From an uncultured Desulfobacteraceae bacterium (GTDB lineage: Bacteria > Desulfobacterota > Desulfobacteria > Desulfobacterales > Desulfatirhabdiaceae): a DNA stretch of 40,978 nucleotides. The stretch spans positions 1-40,978 of the forward strand of contig CAIMCT010000552.1 of NCBI GenBank assembly GCA_903839535.1, in the 5' to 3' direction. Position numbers and translations under genes: made by a program. Shown in pieces: positions 39,202 to 40,978 of this stretch. Every line of letters starts with the position of its first letter. Positions within the stretch are counted from its first letter, which is position 1. The notes beneath the pieces are model-generated. The model was not told the DNA's origin and ran no database searches. It saw only the letters and a list, made by a program, of their open reading frames with translations.

Positions 39202-39768
39202 TTAAAGAATGTCGCCACGATACATGAACTCCTCTTTCGTGTTCAGAAAAAGATAAACCCGCTGTTCCAAAAGACATCCGGGAATAAAAACGACTACCGG
39301 GCAATGGATGATCTGACTATGCAGATCCCACAATTGCTGAAGTAAAAATCTCGGTCCTGCCACGGGATACAAGGCAGCCGTTTTCTCTATCACCAGAACG
39401 GGGGGTTTGCTCCGGTGCTCAGCAAGCTTTGTCTGGATCGCGGCAATGATTTCGGAAATCCAGAGATTGGCCAGTTCAGTTTCAGGATTCGCCCCCGGCA
39501 TGGGGTCCTCCAGGGCGGCGATGATGTTCTCAACGCCTAATTGATCGTCGCATCGGGTTGTAATATCCAGAATATCCATGTAGATCAGGTCGTACTGATC
39601 GGTGAAGATGCCGGCCTGGGCGCGCCATTCCTTCATGGTCCACAGTTCCGTCTCATGGGGAAAGACGATGGCCAGAAACGGCGCTCCTGTCTGATGTCCA
39701 ATGAAATCATATCGGTCCTTGATGCGGGACACCGCTTCCTTGATTTTCCAGGAGATGTCTTCGTTCAC
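39202..39768 (-). CDS. brxB: BREX protein BrxB (DUF1788)
   Basis: 188 aa between brxA and brxC; PFLAIVFPHETELWTMKEWRAQAG...YMDILDI, C-terminal VVFIPGCLLEQRVYLFLNTKEEFMYRGDIL. Confidence 0.88.
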   Translation of the reverse strand: MNEDISWKIKEAVSRIKDRYDFIGHQTGAPFLAIVFPHETELWTMKEWRAQAGIFTDQYDLIYMDILDITTRCDDQLGVENIIAALEDPMPGANPETELANLWISEIIAAIQTKLAEHRSKPPVLVIEKTAALYPVAGPRFLLQQLWDLHSQIIHCPVVVFIPGCLLEQRVYLFLNTKEEFMYRGDIL

Positions 39769-39780
39769 GATTTGTCCTTC

Positions 39781-40557
39781 TCAAACAGTCTTTTCGCTGT
39801 ATTCATCGCAAATTTCAAGATTAACAATATTTCCCGATTTTTCGTATCTTATCCATTTCTCCTGAGAAAGTTTTGTCAGCATTCGGGCAACATCCTGCTG
39901 ATCCCAGAGAAAAATTCGCCAGTCTTTGGCCTCAATAATTTCCTTGCCGGAAAAGCCTTCATTGTTGAGCAACTGGACAAGATGGAAGGCTGTTCGCGGA
40001 ACAACTGGCGGACGACTGATCGTGCGATGTTTTGTTCCTGTCACGAGACCGAAGTCCTGAAGTGTGGAAACCGTGTTGCGGATCAGTTTTCCTTTTGATT
40101 CGGCCGTGATTTGGGGGAGCGAATCGTTTTTTTGTGATAGTTTCATGAAGAACCGGCTGCTATCTTCGCTGCCAATGGTCAGATCATGGGCCAACCATTT
40201 TGTCCAAATGGCTTCAACAACAAATTCGAATGCCAGTTTATCCCTTAAAATGAAATAGAGATAGAGCAGAGAAATAAATTCTGGCGATTCCGGGCCATAC
40301 TGACTTGCCAAAATCAGTTCGGAACGGACCCATGGGCATGAAATATTGAAGTAACGTGTTCGGAATATTTTCCACAGCGCCATGCGAGTACTATAGGCAT
40401 ATTTACCAAGAAGGACTCCGTCCGCCAAGTCTCTCCTTACCTTTTCACCGTTAACATCTTTAGATAGTTCATTTAAAAAAAGCCAGCATTCATGAATACA
40501 TCCGGCCCTGATAGTGTTTCTGAAACTGTATCGGTCATGTTCTCGGATAATAAGCAT
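39781..40557 (-). CDS. brxA: BREX protein BrxA (DUF1819)
   Basis: 258 aa, first conserved BREX gene; RMALWKIFRTRYFN...LYLYFILRDKLAFEFVVEAIWTKW...GLVTGTKHRTISRPPVVP. Confidence 0.85.
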   Translation of the reverse strand: MLIIREHDRYSFRNTIRAGCIHECWLFLNELSKDVNGEKVRRDLADGVLLGKYAYSTRMALWKIFRTRYFNISCPWVRSELILASQYGPESPEFISLLYLYFILRDKLAFEFVVEAIWTKWLAHDLTIGSEDSSRFFMKLSQKNDSLPQITAESKGKLIRNTVSTLQDFGLVTGTKHRTISRPPVVPRTAFHLVQLLNNEGFSGKEIIEAKDWRIFLWDQQDVARMLTKLSQEKWIRYEKSGNIVNLEICDEYSEKTV

Positions 40558-40578
40558 TCTCTTTATTAATTGCCTTAT

Positions 40579-40695
40579 TCAAATAACGTTGTCCACGGCT
40601 TCAGGGGTAAGTTCAGATGTAAAAGCCAGGGTGGTCATCAGTCCTATTAGAGATGCAACCAAAATGATCTGAGCAGTTTTATACCATCGAGCCAT
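40579..40695 (-). CDS. Small hydrophobic ORF, 38 aa, upstream of brxA
   Basis: Not in supplied track. MARWYKTAQIILVASLIGLMTTLAFTSELTPEAVDNVI*, preceded by aaggaggacttg. Confidence 0.5.
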   Translation of the reverse strand: MARWYKTAQIILVASLIGLMTTLAFTSELTPEAVDNVI

Positions 40696-40862
40696 CAAGT
40701 CCTCCTTGTTTTTATAAAATTCTCATGAGCCATTCATCCAAAAATTACCCTTACGATAAAGCCTCCATGCCTGTCAAACGAATTAACGCATTTGCTGATG
40801 GGTGACCGCCGGAATAATTTGCTTGAACTTTCCTTTTTCTCCTGCTATTTTCAACGATTAAT

Positions 40863-40978
40863 TATACTGTACACTGGCATAATCTTTCGCCGTAGAGCCG
40901 GCATCTTGCCGGCTGCTGCAGCCGGCAGGATGCCGGCTCTACTTGCACTCCCTCTCCAGTAGGGGAGAGTTGGGGGGT
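40863..40978. mobile_element. Family-A MITE-like element running off the window end
   Basis: tatactgtacactggcataatctttcg resembles the family-A left end, followed by the 51-bp palindrome at 40892-40942 and the ccctctcc...ggggagagttgggg core. Confidence 0.65.

Noticed and set aside
1-40978. CRISPR arrays, rRNA or tRNA genes
   Set aside because: No regularly spaced short repeats, rRNA-like blocks or tRNA cloverleaf signatures were noticed by eye; the repeats seen are dispersed. A CRISPR/tRNAscan run would be needed for certainty.

Overview
The window looks like a deltaproteobacterial (Desulfobacterota-type, inferred) chromosome segment with two defence loci on either side of a metabolic and regulatory stretch. 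(1) 188-6456 (+): a Type III-like restriction-modification pair, a beta-class Mod methyltransferase (DPPYNT before FPGSAT) and a DEAD/DEAH Res helicase with a putative FPDF...DPKG nuclease core. Near-identical copies of a repeat flank it. (2) 6814-12833 (+): ACT-domain protein, ketopantoate-reductase-like enzyme, 2-hydroxyacyl-CoA dehydratase activase, one dehydratase subunit and an ADP-forming acyl-CoA synthetase. Two paralogous sensor-kinase modules around an SLC13/NhaD-type permease follow (-). (3) 18.46-20.43 kb: a gene graveyard with two MITE-like repeat families and fragments of TetR, sigma-54 activator and HTH genes. (4) 21935-40695 (-): a complete Type 1-like BREX operon (brxA, brxB, brxC, pglX, pglZ, brxL) with unusual architecture. 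pglX is two ORFs, split at the apparent junction between the methyltransferase and target-recognition regions. A three-gene cassette lies between the halves: a HEPN-like protein, a ParA-like ATPase with a KGGVGR deviant P-loop, and a P-loop ATPase. All junctions are stop/start overlaps. The operon also holds a DUF433/DUF5615-like toxin-antitoxin pair, two small ORFs between pglX-C and pglZ, and a 38-aa hydrophobic ORF upstream of brxA. The nested cassette in split pglX is the best candidate for an undescribed system. All family calls come from motif and sequence recognition; no database search was possible.
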